The notes beneath the pieces are model-generated. The model was given only the letters and a program-made list of their open reading frames with translations, did no database searches and was not told where the DNA came from. From assembly GCA_001683735.1 (NCBI GenBank), contig LUGG01000009.1:806001-870000 (forward strand): a stretch of 64,000 bases of DNA, given 5' to 3'. Shown in pieces: positions 15,150 through 26,785 of this stretch (its first letter is position 1; every line of letters begins with the position of its first letter). This DNA is from Grifola frondosa (Eukaryota > Basidiomycota > Agaricomycetes > Polyporales > Grifolaceae). The position numbers and the translations under genes are program-made.

Positions 15150-16850
15150 TCAGTCGACCTTAGCCTCTGGCTCGCCGGAGGTCCTGGTATCTTCCTCGCC
15201 GTCTTTCTTCCCATCCTGCCCCTGCTCTTCTGGCTCTTCCGCCTCCAACAAAGGTTCGCTCGCAGTCCCATTCTGTTGCACCCCATTCTCCGCGACGGCC
15301 ACCTTCTCCGGTTCCAACGGGGTCGGCTGCGATATCTTCACCGACTCCTCTCCGCCGAGCCCCGCCGCACGCTTGACCTCCCACTCCTTTACGCCGACCT
15401 TCGCGCCTTTCGCGCGCCACGCCTCCCACATCGCCTCCCTGCGCTCCGCGCACAGGCGCAGGAGCGCGCCCCAGTACCGCTCGTGCTCGTACTCGAAGTG
15501 CTGCGAGCCGCCCCACTCGCGCAAGAGCTGGTCGGGCGTGAAGAGGCCCTCCGCGATGCAGCTGGGGTTGAAGCGCAGCTTGGGGCGCGTCATCGGGTCG
15601 ATGAAGGGCATGATGAGCCTGAAGAAGGCGTTGACGAGGAAGGGAAGGTTGATGACGAAGGCGCGACCAAGCCGCTCTGGATCTGGGAACGTGAAGCATG
15701 AGACAACAAGATACGACGAATATGAAGGCACTTACAATGTGTTTGGAGAATGTTGAGTACCTGATAAAAGGAGCATCAGATCAATATATGCTAATTGGCG
15801 GAACAGATGGAGAAACATACTGTGCGCGCCTGCCCGAGAGAAGGATTCTTCGCTCGGTCCGCAAAGTCCACCATCAGTGCAAGAGTCCTATTTCACAAAA
15901 GGCCAACGTTCATGTTAGCCCCATCGCACCATATTAAAGAATTAAATAGCTACGCACTCAACACCAGGACCCATGAGGTCAGGCAATAGCTCAAGGAAAT
16001 ACACGACAAATTGGACCTGCCGAATGCTCTCGGACGTATTTTGTCGACTCGGGCGGAGGTACAACGCAGGTCTTCCCTCTACGTCGTAACCAAATATGAC
16101 CATCTTTCCGGTGACAGCCTAATTGCCAATGGAAGAATCGCGGAAACGACATCATAGAGGATTGAAAATGGGTCTATGAGTGAAGAGTGAGCGGGAGTGT
16201 AGGACGAACCTCGGGCTCGACGTGTGAAGCGGTAATGATGTCGTACACCCCGTATTCACGACGCCATACCAAGGTCTCTTCTAGTCGCTTGATCGCGGCA
16301 TGTGCGCTTGCCCATTTCGTTGCGCGCAGGTATCTGTGAAATACGTAATGAAGTTGAGATCAGTACAACAGCAAGAATTATGCTCTACCACACACCTGAG
16401 CAGACATTCATACGACTTAAGGGATGGTCAGCTTAAGACGTATTATCACCAATGAATGATAGGAAAAAGAAGTTGTTAGACTGATATTAACGGCCAGCTG
16501 TATATCCTCTGCTCAATCGCGCACGTTCGCGCATAAGCCTGACACAACACGTGTCATATTATACGCAGGCAAAGAATAGACTTGTGTCCTCGTTTCTTTA
16601 GTATGTATCTCCTATTAACCCATTGCACAGCAGAGTTCACACTCACCAACCAGAATTTCTCTGCTTCTAGCAACGCCCCGTCCTCTACACCGGGTATGAC
16701 ATAGTCGTCACGATCGAAGTGTTTCAACACCTCATCAAAGAGCGTCTGGTGAGCCTCCGCAAGCGTAAGCTGGGGCGGCGGTTGTGCGAGCTCCTCGGGA
16801 TGTTGGGGAGGCAGAGGTGCCTCGTATATGGTATACACCTCATCTGTCAT
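15150..16850 (-). CDS. Sec14-like CRAL-TRIO lipid-transfer protein
   Basis: Start MTDEVYTIYEAPLPPQHPEE. The CRAL-TRIO N-terminal helix region contains CLLRYLRATKWASAHAAIKR and LEETLVWRREYGV. The lipid-binding part has GKMVIFGYDVEGRPALYLRP, LALMVDFADRAK, LNILQTHYPERLGRAFVINL and FIDPMTRPKLRF, the classic Sec14 signature. The C-terminal ~100 residues after KRAAG are acidic, low-complexity and end EAKVD. Frames join correctly across all introns I traced. Likely a phosphatidylinositol-transfer or related lipid exchanger of the Pdr16/Csr1 type rather than Sec14 itself. It is head-to-head with the LYR gene, 261 bp apart. Confidence 0.9.
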
Positions 16851-17111
16851 AGTGTGCTTCTGTGGCGAATCCGACGGAGGCGGGCGATATGGCCAATCAA
16901 TTAATCAAGCTTCGGGAACTAAATGAATGGAATCTTTCAGAGCGAGATGGGGTGGTGGGGAGCGCGGCGTGTCTGATGCAGTCTGCTGCTACTTATACGA
17001 TTTCCAAATTGGAGACCGCAATACCATGGAAGCTGTCACGTGTAGTGCCGTCTCCCGAGTCTTCGACTCACACGACCATCACGGTCAGAAAAGAGCGGCG
17101 AGTCGCCACCC

Positions 17112-17553
17112 ATGGCGAGCAGGCAAACCCGTCTGCGGGTCATATCGCTGTATAAGGAGCTCCATCGGTTGGGACGCGACTACCCGGATCCATCGTGTGT
17201 TACCTGTATAGTCGTAACATTCCAGAATGCTGATCACCGTACAGATACAATTTCCATGGGAAGCTGCGTGGACTATTTGAAAGTGAGTACTATCTGCTTC
17301 TCAAGGTGACTGCGCATACTATTGCGAGCGCAGAGAATAAGGACCTCAAGGACGAGGCGGAAATCGAGAAAGCGATCAAACTCGGGGAATATATCCGCAA
17401 TGGTACGGCGTGTTATTAAGCCCGCGACCACGGAACCCTCGGACGTATTAACATGTATGTGTGTTAGAAACCCTGGCGCTCTACTCCCTGCGGAAATACC
17501 GACACCTGAAGCGGATGTATCCTGCTGTTTCGCCTACCGACCCTTTCCCGTGA
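17112..17553 (+). CDS. LYR-motif protein, LYRM5/ETFRF1-like (electron-transfer flavoprotein regulator)
   Basis: Four exons give MASRQTRLRVISLYKELHRL, GRDYPDPS, YNFHGKLRGLFEKNKDLKDE, AEIEKAIKLGEYIRNETLAL and YSLRKYRHLKRMYPAVSPTD. At about 91 residues it has the size of complex-1 LYR proteins. LY-K-x-L-x-LGRDYP and the late F-xKNKD...LRKYR pattern match LYRM5/ETFRF1, which in animals binds the electron-transfer flavoprotein and displaces its FAD. It is expected in the mitochondrial matrix. All splice joins are in frame. Confidence 0.85.
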
Positions 17554-18480
17554 TGCGCCCTCCGCCAACGTTCGATACCCAGCGGAAGCCTTGGCTTTTT
17601 GTCCTTCGCCTTCTGTTTGCTCTTAAAACCACGCATAATCGTGTACGTCCAGCGGTTTCGTCGCGAGTGTCCAACATGCCCTCCATACCTTCGGCGGATT
17701 ATGCATTCGGAGAAGAATCTGTTCACCTTAACATGGTGTCGAGATATCGTACGAGCAGAAGTCGTTTTCCTGCGGAGAATAACCGCAGCTGTTGTAATAT
17801 TATTGACGAGCACAGAACGTGTTCGCTTGATGGACCACTTTGATGTGTGTGGCAAATACACGAAGTCCGAGTGCAAATTGTGCTTGTTATCAGGACAGAA
17901 AGCAACGCATACCTTCCTGTGTAAATATGGCCCTCACGCGCCACCTGATGTTGGTGAGTCTCTTGAGCTCTTCGGTCAGTTTTTTGGAACCTGATGGCAA
18001 TATTTGGTCACCGTCAGGGTGAAGATATTTTGTACCATCTGAACAACACGCCGACGGCATAGTCCACTCAAAAGAGATTTGTTGGGTCTTGCCCTCAACA
18101 GTGTGGCAGAAAGTGGAGTCCTCGAGTGCGAATCAGCTGTTGGTAATTATTTCACGAACGGCCACTGCGGCTTGCTTAGATGTGGAACTTCACGATGACT
18201 CACCTAACCGGACGAGGATATTAGGATTTATTAATGTTACGTTGTGAGGGAGTTGGCTAACGGGCTCCAGACTGCCGGAGAGGAAGTGCAGGAAGTGACG
18301 TCATGTTGTCGGTGATCGACGTCATGACCATTGCTCTCACATTTGAGTTGCAGCTTATAGCGAGCTTATTTATGTTAACACACCAAGCCGTTTTTGTTCC
18401 GCCACACCCCTGTCTTCTCCTCTCAAAACCCGGACCCTTCCTTCTTATCTGTTTCCCACCAACAACCACACCACAGGGAT
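17554..18480. other. Intergenic region without supported gene
   Basis: The 927 bp downstream of the LYR gene. Several short open frames overlap here, but none shows codon-like content, splice logic or a family match. Confidence 0.45.
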
Positions 18481-19100
18481 ATGACCACCATAATCCCCTC
18501 CACTACCCGTTCTGCGCTCAAACGCGTCGCCCTCGCGCGCGCACCCGCTGCGGCATTTAGCCCACGGTTCTACTCCAGCACCATGCACGACAATGACCCC
18601 ACGGTACATTCCGTTGTTCTCTCCGTTTCTGTCTCTACCTTACTCGTTATCTACAGCTGCTGGAGCTCGAGAAGAAGCGCAACTTGAGCAAAACCCAGCA
18701 CAAAACCTCCCCCCCATAGAAGATGCGCCGGGCTGGAACCAGTACCTTGCGAGCGCGTCCGAGGCCAACGTCAAGGTCTGCCACATTCCCTTGCTTCCTT
18801 GACTGAGTGTATGCGCTCAATTGCATTCGCGCTTTCCTTCAGGCAGACCGCGCGAACGTGTCGCTGGCAGATCTCCAAGCATCCACTGTGAAACATGTCA
18901 AGGAGCGGCATCACTCCGAGGCGTCGAACGAGCCCGGCGTGGACACCGAGCACATGGACAACGGCAACACGATCGAGTCGCAGGAGGCCGTTTACGAAAG
19001 AGACGAGATATCGGGACCGTTGGCAGGGGCGGGATCTACTTCTGGCGGTGAGTTCACGGAGACCTTCGAGAGCGAGGTCATTAAGAAGAAGGTGAAATGA
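18481..19100 (+). CDS. Small mitochondrial-type conserved fungal protein, apparent frameshift
   Basis: Starts MTTIIPSTTRSALKRVALAR, with an Arg/Ala/Ser-rich, acid-free leader and RFYSS, typical of a mitochondrial presequence. After an intron: LLELEKKRNLSKTQHKTS, then APGWNQYLASASEANVKADR, LADLQASTVKHVKERH, and an acidic tail ending FESEVIKKKVK. I know this pattern as a conserved fungal protein of unknown function. The frame breaks in a C7 run (18709-18715): LLELEKKR..KTS and the following IEDAPGWNQY are in different frames, and eight C residues would join them. The alternative frame before the C run is also open but looks less conserved. Confidence 0.7.
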
Positions 19101-20489
19101 AACGTCGGACAATATCGCGGTTGGAGAAGCAGCAGTGTGATGTATCGTATAACTGTCGTCGTTCGCAAGTGGTCTTCAATTTGTATTATGTAGCACAACC
19201 TTCAAGCTTTTCTTTCTGGTGGCAAGGAAAGTGTGAGCTTGACCGATTCGCCACCAAGTACTATATTGGCAGAGACTCACCGCCACAGTTAAGTACTTAG
19301 TTACGTTACTTAGCACCTCGATCACCGCTTATGTCATTTATTGGAACATATCGTACGGAGATCTTCGCGTGTAGATCAAGCTATAATGTGCACTAGTATA
19401 TGGTGCTCATCTTCCGTGGAGTGAACTTAAACCTCTACCTATAAACAAACCTCCATGTGTTCCAGGCTTTGAAATTTCAGCGCTCAGCGCTCGTACGACT
19501 TGCAGCCCGACCCCTCTCGAACGTTAGCCGTCTCTTCTATTACTTAGCGTGTTGACCAAAGTTCTGTCGATGCTGCGCGGGGGGCCGTGCTTCGTGAGTA
19601 CAAAAGTGCAACCGTCGTGACGTTCGAAGGCCCGCTCAATTAGTCAACTGTCTCATAGACTCAATCGCCCATCCCAATGAGAGAGAGGAGTACCTGGTTA
19701 AGTAGTCGGAGACGGTCGTAGGATGAGGCACAGAGTGGAGGAAGTACGGCCACCGCGATCGTGCTGTCAAAGTCCGGCTTTGCCCATGGGGGATTCTTTG
19801 ACTTGGCACAGCGCGTTGGATCCGTAAGACACAAGCGCTGTGGTCTTTGCGCGGATGGACCGACCTACTGAAGCCAGACGAGATCATAACAGCGGTCTGC
19901 TGCTCGAGGAGATCTGGAAGGACGGACGGCGTGGAGCGAAATGCTAGAAGTGATGACCATCCACGTCAGACGGCTGCGGCCACGGGCAGGATCAGTGATG
20001 TTGCAGTTTCATCTCCGGTGAGAAGTTAACTGACCTCGACCGAGACATGCGCGCTTACATCGCGCTTCTTTAAATAATATCTTTACGTGCTAGCGTTGCT
20101 ACAGCGAGAGTAACCTTCCACAGTGAGCAAATATATCATGAAACATTTACTGTTCAGGGATTGCCTCCAACAAACTATACGTAGAACGCCGTGGCCCCAA
20201 ACAAATCATACGTCGAAGCCACCGCCTTATCTCGGATGTGTCATTACGGCAGCAATTATGAATCCCATCTTCGGAAGATGTCTTCTCTGGCATCCGCTAG
20301 CTCCATCTCGCCATCATCAAATGGCGATTGCGAGGGTTAACTTCGAAGACTACAGCCGAACAGCCGGGAACGTGTTGTACGCAAGTATAAAACGCCTGCC
20401 AAACTGTCTGTCTCGGCGAGCCAAGTCATCCCATCTTGCCCCCCTTCAGTCCTTGCGGATCCGTCACAGGCTCGCAGCTCAGTTCTACC
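19101..20489. other. Long intergenic region upstream of hydrophobin
   Basis: Nearly 1.4 kb without a supported gene. It ends in a strong core promoter for the hydrophobin gene. Long promoter regions are plausible for developmentally regulated hydrophobins. Confidence 0.5.
20386..20392 (+). promoter_or_regulatory. TATA box of hydrophobin gene
   Basis: TATAAAA lies about 100 bp before the hydrophobin ATG, at the distance expected for a fungal TATA element followed by a pyrimidine-rich leader. Confidence 0.65.
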
Positions 20490-21092
20490 ATGAAGCTCAC
20501 CGTTGCCCTCGCCGCCCTCGCTCTGACCGCCGCTTCCGTCGAAAGCGCATCCCTCGGTACCAACGCCGAGCGCTTTGCACGCGGGCTTCCCCCTCTGCCC
20601 CCGCGCAGACGGTACGATCCTACCGCCGTCTCCCGTACGTGCTCCTTTCCCAGTGGCGCAATGGACATGTAAATTGATTGTGTGTGCACAGCTGCCAAGA
20701 GGGCGTCGCCATCGGGCTCCCCGGGTCAGTGCAACACAGGACCCATCCAGTGCTGCAACACTGTGACAACCGCAGACAACCCCCTCGCTGCGCTTCTCCT
20801 CGACCTCTTGGGCATCGTCCTTGGACCCGATGTCGTCGTCGGCCTCACATGCTCGCCCATCTCTGTTATTGGGGTGGGCAGCGGGAGCCAGTGGTAGGTG
20901 TGCTGTATGTGTTTGAAAGGATTGATCTGATGTGTGGTTCGTAATCTAGCTCTGCGCACCCGGTGTGTTGCGAGAATAATAGCGAGGGCGGGTTGATCTC
21001 CATTGGATGCATTCCCAGTATGTCCTCATCACTTCTCACGTTTCGAATACGACCGCTGACCATATCGTTGTCTTTCTGTAGTTACTCTCTAA
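20490..21092 (+). CDS. Class I hydrophobin
   Basis: Start MKLTVALAALALTAASVESA, a clear signal peptide. After a basic spacer (LPPLPPRRRYDP) and a dibasic KR, the mature region has eight cysteines in the hydrophobin order: C-x6-CC-x31-C-x13-C-x5-CC-x12-C. The long second loop and 13-residue third loop fit class I. Four exons; the last intron leaves only ITL and the stop at 21092. Product: a secreted amphipathic protein that self-assembles at air-water interfaces and coats hyphae or fruiting tissue. The KR in SPAKRASPSG is a candidate Kex2 processing site. Confidence 0.95.
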
Positions 21093-21649
21093 ATGTCTGA
21101 TGATGGTCTCGATACTGGTTTTGCCTGAGCTTGGACATCTTCTCTTATCACCGCTGGCCTTATGATGCCTTACTTAAAAATCAGTATATGCTACACTGGG
21201 ATTTTCATTGACGTCTAGTGGATTAGGTTGCTGTCATTTATCGGGATTGTGGTATTCTAGTGTGCGTAGGGACAATAGTCGGTAGACCGTAGGTAGTTCA
21301 ATGGACCTGTGTAAATAGCATAGACTGGTGGAATAGAGGGCACATGAAAAACTGGGATGCTCCGCATTGTGCAGTGTTCATTCGAAAGATCGCTCGAAAA
21401 CGCATTTCATGCTGCATCAACTCCAGAAACTAATGCGTCGCTCCTGGGACCAACCTGGGGAAGTTGGAACACGTGTAGTCACGGCGAGAGCGTTGATCAC
21501 GTGAGCGTGACTATCAGCGGCGTGGCGCCGCTAAAGATAACGCGACGCGAGCCACCCTGCTTCTCAACCTCTTACCACTACCATCCTCTTCCTCACCATC
21601 ACATACCTTTAAGCTTAAGCTCACATTCAATTTGATTCTATACTATACA
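21093..21649. other. Intergenic region with E-box before F-box paralogue 1
   Basis: The 557 bp after the hydrophobin. A CACGTG palindrome at 21498-21503 in the context gatcacgtg has a counterpart at 36942-36947 before the second paralogue, so the duplication included the promoter. Confidence 0.5.
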
Positions 21650-23914
21650 GTGGATTCAGAAGACGCCTTGCAGTTGTACACATATGACGGCACACCTCGT
21701 AAGCCACTTTTCTCTCTTCCAGCTTGTGCAGGCAACTCACCACCACTCCTTCTTCTCGTACCTTCCTTATATGAAGCTGAGAGAGTTGACATACCTTTGA
21801 AGTTGAATGTCGACCTCGAACAACAGGTATATCGACAAGCGTGTCTCCTTAACCTCGCGTCAACGATCGGGAACCCGGACGCGTCGCCAGCTGTTGATCC
21901 AAGAGAGGCGGCATCGGTATATCGTGTTGATAGATTCCTGAGGACTGTTGAAGGCTTTTTCTCTGTGAGTCACTTCGTGTTCTCTGAAGAGTAGATGCTG
22001 ACGCAACTCTTGACAGGGCTCACTTGATCTCACTGGCCGGCACGCACCCAGGTATACGTCTGTGATGGCGAGCTGGATTAAGTTCATACACGACCTCAAC
22101 GAAGTCAAGTTGCACAACCTGAGGGTTCAACTGTACGGGACCGCCTACGATGAAGCAATTGTCCGTCATTTCCGCAACAAATGGTGGCTCCCAGAGAGCT
22201 ACTTGCCTTGGGATGTGCTGGTTAGAGCTATTGGTAGGTGGCCTCGTGCGCAGTGTCCGATGTGTCCAGTCGAATGTCACTTCCCCTTTAGACGGCGTAC
22301 AAAATTTCATCGCCCAACGTCGCGATCCCCAGCTTCAACGGCGTACTTTGCTAGACATACCCCCTGAGATCCACGACATGATGATGCAAGTGGCCGAAGA
22401 CGTGGATGCAACTGCCCTCGGACAGACATGTCGATCTCTTCGCGCGGCATCTGCTCGTCATCTTTCGGTGTGTTCCCATAATACATTTTCGTGTCCGTTC
22501 ATCCTGCCCTTACCGCTTGAAAAGCACCGCAATTTCTTCATACGTGAAATTGATGATCTAGAAGGAGAAGACCTTCATGAAGTTCCCCCGAAGCTTATGA
22601 ATATTTATACCCAAGCTTGTGTCCTGAACGAATGTCGCCGGGTGTTAAACAATATCAGGATCGCCCTCTCTCGTATCGACATTCTCCACAACATCAAGAG
22701 CTTACAGATATGCGATTTTTCAAGCGACAGAACATGGCGGCGGGCTCAGCTACCACGAAACTCGAAGGAATATCCGTATTTCGTCCGGCCCATCAGTCTC
22801 GACATTGCACGCGTCCTCTCGAGTGCACCGAAAATCACCAAGCTCGCTATATGCAAGTTTGTGCTTTCGGAAGAGATGTTCGCTGCAATGTCGCAGATGC
22901 CCGTCCTCGAGACGCTCGAGTTGACGAATTGCTCGTACCGACAAGGAAGATGGTTGACAGACATCATTCCTGGTGGCATTCCCACAGTGCGGAATGTCAT
23001 GTTCGGTGGTGTCCGGTATGACGACGTTTGGGTCTTTGAATTGCTGTCTTTGTTGCCTATGGTGCGCTCGCTTTCTCTCATGGGCTCGGAACAGGGCGCG
23101 TTCTTTCCGAGCATGGTTGGCATGGAAGGGTTTCTCACGAGAACGCATGCGTTTTGCCTGGCGGAGCGCCTGATTGTGCGCTGCTTCGACGAGGAGGTGC
23201 CGTACCTGAGGGCGTGGCTCTTCCTCGCGAAGCAGCGTGTGCACGGGGAGCACCTGAATCTGACGCACTTCAAGCTGGAGGTGCAGGACGGCGGCTCGCG
23301 GTACGAGCGACTGACACGGAGCAGACTCTTTGACCTCATTGACGTGCTCAAGGACGCGCCCTTGAGTACGCTCGCCCTGGAAGGCGTGTCATACGCCGGG
23401 CTCGACGCGTTCACGCACATCGCCGAGAAGTGCCCGATCCTCCGCGCCCTCACAGTCGTGTACAGGCAGGACTGGTGGCACGTATCGAGCATGCCGTGCA
23501 TCTGGCCTCGCGCGTTGTGGCAGTACGCGTACAGCCTGGGGGATCTCCGCAGTCTCACCCACTTGGGGTCCAATATGGCGGTGGAGCCGTTGTTGCGCGT
23601 GCGGTATTGGCCAGACGACTTCATGGCGGGAGATCGCTTTCGTGGGTGTGACACTCGCGAGGAGGATTTCTACTATGAGGAGCGGAGGTCGCTTCTGTGG
23701 CCCGGCTATTCGCAGGACTCTGCGAGAACCTGCAGTCTGTCGTGTTTTTGTCATGTGAAGGCGTCGCTCTGGGTCTTGAGATGTCGCGCGGGGACGATGG
23801 AGCGTTTCCTCCATCGACGAGATACAGCTTTCGACGCAGTTGACGTCGAAGTTGAACGCGTTCAACCCGAGCGAGATGTCCTTGAACATGAATACGAATC
23901 CCTGGCTGGTGTAG
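21650..23914 (+). pseudogene. F-box/LRR-like protein, paralogue 1 (start codon lost, frameshift)
   Basis: Aligns throughout with the gene at 37091. Exon 1 reads VDSEDALQLYTYDGTP, where the paralogue has MDQDDEHKILSYDRA, so the ATG is GTG here (21650) with no in-frame ATG upstream. Then LNVDLEQQVYRQ, DPREAASVYRVDRFLR, FRNKWWLPESYLPWD, the F-box (LLDIPPEIHDMMMQVAEDVD..ALGQTCRSLR) and LRR-like strands (SLQICDF, ITKLAICKF, LETLELTNCSY, RNVMFGGVRY, VRSLSLMGSE). Near 23676-23706 the frame shifts by one base compared with the paralogue. The C-terminus (KLNAFNPSEM..NPWLV, stop at 23914) is reached through a shared last intron. A continuous reading frame runs to 23949, but its end is not the homologous tail. 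It may be a dying copy, or it may use an unseen start exon plus a sequencing error. Confidence 0.65.
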
Positions 23915-24527
23915 AAGGGGTAGGGTTTGGGGGGGGGGGGTTCGGCTAAGTATTTTCTATTCATATTTCTTGTTCTTCTGGACGATCATCTGCATATTTC
24001 TTGACGTTTTCATTTTCACACTAATTCCTCACGGTATAGAATAATTTGAGGTGGAGCAGTGGGGAGAGATTATTAGGAAGGGATGAACAAGGGGAGGAAG
24101 GGATGAGCAAGGGGGAGGAAAGGATGGGTGTCAACACTGGATTGTAATGTTGTGCCACCGTGTTTGTATCAAAATAGACTTCGCGATTATCATGGTATCT
24201 ATTGTAAGAATCATCAAAAGTACAAGACAGATGCAACAACAACAGAGATATTGATGTAATAGATCGTACACGCTCTCAGCAAATTAGTTCTCGTTGTGAT
24301 AGTGTGTTGGATGGGAACGCAGGTTGCCATGGGTGGACGTTCCTGCGATCTGGTGGGCTTATTTTTGAAGTCCACAGCTTTGCCACAGCCTACTAGAGGT
24401 AAGGAAAGCCGACTAAGAGCCGGCTGCCAAGAAATAGGGTGGCAGCCTGAAGGACATCTATCAGTCATTGCGAGGCGAAAGATGGCAAACTAGCTCACTC
24501 CGCACACACCAATCCTTGACGGAGGGT
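23915..24527. other. Convergent intergenic region with homopolymer and purine-rich stretch
   Basis: A G12 run lies at 23929-23940, and a purine-rich imperfect tandem (units of about 20 bp around ggggaggaagggatgagcaa) at about 24060-24130. No gene recognised. Confidence 0.5.
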
Positions 24528-26143
24528 TCAGAGTATCTCCGCCACAGATTCCAACAGAACTTTGGGCTTCAATAACAAATTCCGGGTGAGCACGCCCTCC
24601 GAGCCATTCACCGTAGTAAGCCCATTCGGCCCATGAAGACCATTCGTACCCCCTTTCACGTCATCAGGAGGGGGGATTGCATCCACGCCATTCGCGCAAG
24701 TGTCAGAGCCCAGCGAGCTGACACGCCTCGTGCATGCTAACCCGAACTCGACCGTACAGAGGACCTTCGAGCGCTCTGAGCCATGGCCCGCGTAGACATT
24801 CTCCATGGCAGCCCAATCAAACCAGCGCTCTACATCCCCCTCTTTCTTGGTACTGTTCGCGCTAGCGCCCCGCCCGCCCACCCACACGATCTCGAACACG
24901 CCACTCATAACGCCCTCCTTGACGACGCCGGCGATCCGCTCCGCCTGCTCCCCATGCGTGCAAGGGCGCCACCGAACCGCGCGCGCAGCGGGTCACGGTG
25001 CAGCCCGCGGGAGTCAGTGCATCCGGCGAGCGCGAGGATCGCGAGCAGACCGCGCAGATTGTTCTCATTGAGCGCGAGGAAGGGTGCTGAGGAGGCTGCG
25101 GAGGCCTGGCTCTGAGGCTGTGGGGCGAGAAGCGCGCGGGTGTCATGTACGTGAGCGCGCGCCAGCGTGAGGTAGTTGGCTGCGGTTCTGAATTGGAACA
25201 TGAATGTCTACGCTGAGAGTACACGTCAATGGAAGGGACTTACCGGCACGATGCATATGCTCGAACACCTTCGTCAGAATCTGATCTACTTCCACGGGGA
25301 GTCCAAAGCAGAATGAGTCGAGCACCCGTCCGATACAGCACACCTCCCACGCTTGGATGGCGAATTGTACGAGCGTAGGGTCGCTGCCGTGGTCGCGCGT
25401 AGCCAGAAGGTTCGTCATCATGGGGCCAAGCGAATTCATCACGAGCTCGCGGTCAGACTGGCGGCTGTGGTCTACCCGCCGGTCGAGGGACGGCGAAAAC
25501 TCCTCCGCGACAGAGGCGGACAGCTGGACAACCTCAGCGTTCAGGTCATGGAGCGCTTGAATGAGCTGTGCGCCGGACCATTCATCGGTTTTGCTCAGAA
25601 AAGACTTTAGACTAGTTATTTCTTCTGTGCGCTCCTGAAATGCCTGATGTAGGATCGAGTACGCGGAGAGCAGAGAATCGTACGAGGGGCGAGTGTCGAT
25701 GGCATCGGGGGGATGGGGCACTTGCGCCTGATTAGCTGTATTTGATTGGGGAGCGGGAGAAGAGAGGAGGTTATAAGTTAGAAGAGAATATCGAGCAGAC
25801 TGCAGCTCATTCTCGAGGGAGGATACCCTCTGATGTAGAGTTGCGTTTTCGCGCTCCAACGCCTGGATCCGCTGGCGTTCCTTCCCTCTCTCTTTCTCTC
25901 GCTCTTGCTCGGACGCACGGGCCCGCTCATGGTCCTGCTCTCGTGTACGGTCCCTCTCCCTCTCCTGTTCCAATCCCGACGTTGGTCGTGCTGGTGCTGA
26001 GTGCGCGTCCTGGGTGGAGAAGTAGCAACAGAGGGGACACGTGCGGAGAAACCGTCGTCAGACAGGGCGTAAGGGTCCTCCAGATCGTCAGATATTTGTA
26101 CTGAAGGCAGAATCCAATCGAGGAAGTTCCAAAATGAGTTCAT
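24528..26143 (-). CDS. Coiled-coil protein of unknown function, apparent frameshift
   Basis: Starts MNSFWNFLDWILPSVQISDD. An intron then leads into a strongly charged Arg/Glu heptad region (ERERDRTREQDHERARASEQ onward) and a long coiled coil (IQALERENATLHQRVSSLEN). Next come a helical domain (SYDSLLSAYSILHQAFQERT, WEVCCIGRVLDSFCFGLPVE) and a Ser/Ala-rich part. In the C-terminal third the frame breaks at a G4 run (24950-24953, minus strand GGGG). One extra G joins ARMG to EQAERIAGVVKEG and MSGVFEIVWVGGRG, and the end is VLLESVAEIL. The general look is a basidiomycete structural or scaffold protein; no enzymatic motif seen. Confidence 0.65.
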
Positions 26144-26602
26144 CAGAATTTAGCAGAATCTTCATCAGTTAGCGGGAACCGCAACGAGGCATGCGCTAAG
26201 ATGGAGACTCGTGTTTCATGGAAGATGCAAGCGGTTCTGATAATTCTTCCCCTGCGAAACGTCGAGAAGGACTAGTTCGAATGCAGTCCTATCGCAGAAT
26301 TCGACGAGTCTATCGGTGCGATATGGGGGATGAGAAGAGACTGCACGACTAGATGACGAAAGTGCCTCACTGAAGCAACGTGTCCAAACGCAAGATTGCG
26401 CAGACGCTCTTCTTGTCCTTCGTTCATCATGGATCACGGGCATGTTGCAAGTTGGTAACACAGGAGATGTTGAACTAACAGCACCTGGCAGAATAATAGC
26501 AATATTCTGGTGATAGCAGAGGGCCTGCGACCATGGTGGTTTGGAATCAAACGAAATATGATCGACATGATCGTACTAACTTCACAGTGTTACAAGATAT
26601 AT
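26144..26602. other. Intergenic region between coiled-coil gene and LINE insertion
   Basis: The 459 bp upstream of the coiled-coil gene. It presumably holds that gene's promoter, which the LINE insertion now bounds at 26603. No other gene is seen. Confidence 0.45.
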
Positions 26603-26618
26603 ACACTAGTATATGTTT
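26603..26618. repeat. Target-site duplication of LINE, left copy
   Basis: acactagtatatgttt here is identical to 36271-36286. The last three T could also belong to the poly-T tail, so at least 13 bp is unambiguous. Confidence 0.85.
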
Positions 26619-26785
26619 TTTTTTTTTTTTTTTTTTTTTTGATGAGCACAACGGAGCACGAGCAACTAACTTGGTTAGCCCTCTTGCCCGGCTAGTATTG
26701 GGCATCGCAGCCCGATGCCTACCAAGAGGGAAAAGCACTTGCGCACGAACACCCGGTGGCGGTGAACAGTGTGAGACTCTGCCAA

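Noticed and set aside
15127..15756. Plus-strand Ser/Pro-rich ORF of 209 codons
   Set aside because: Antisense to the C-terminal part of the Sec14-like gene, whose CRAL-TRIO motifs and introns are on the minus strand.
22746..23654. Minus-strand ORF of 302 codons
   Set aside because: Mirror frame of F-box paralogue 1. The plus strand aligns with the second paralogue; the minus frame does not.
26616..26640. T25 run as a plain simple repeat
   Set aside because: Its position directly beside the target-site duplication and at the 3' side of LINE ORF2 identifies it as the element's poly-A tail.
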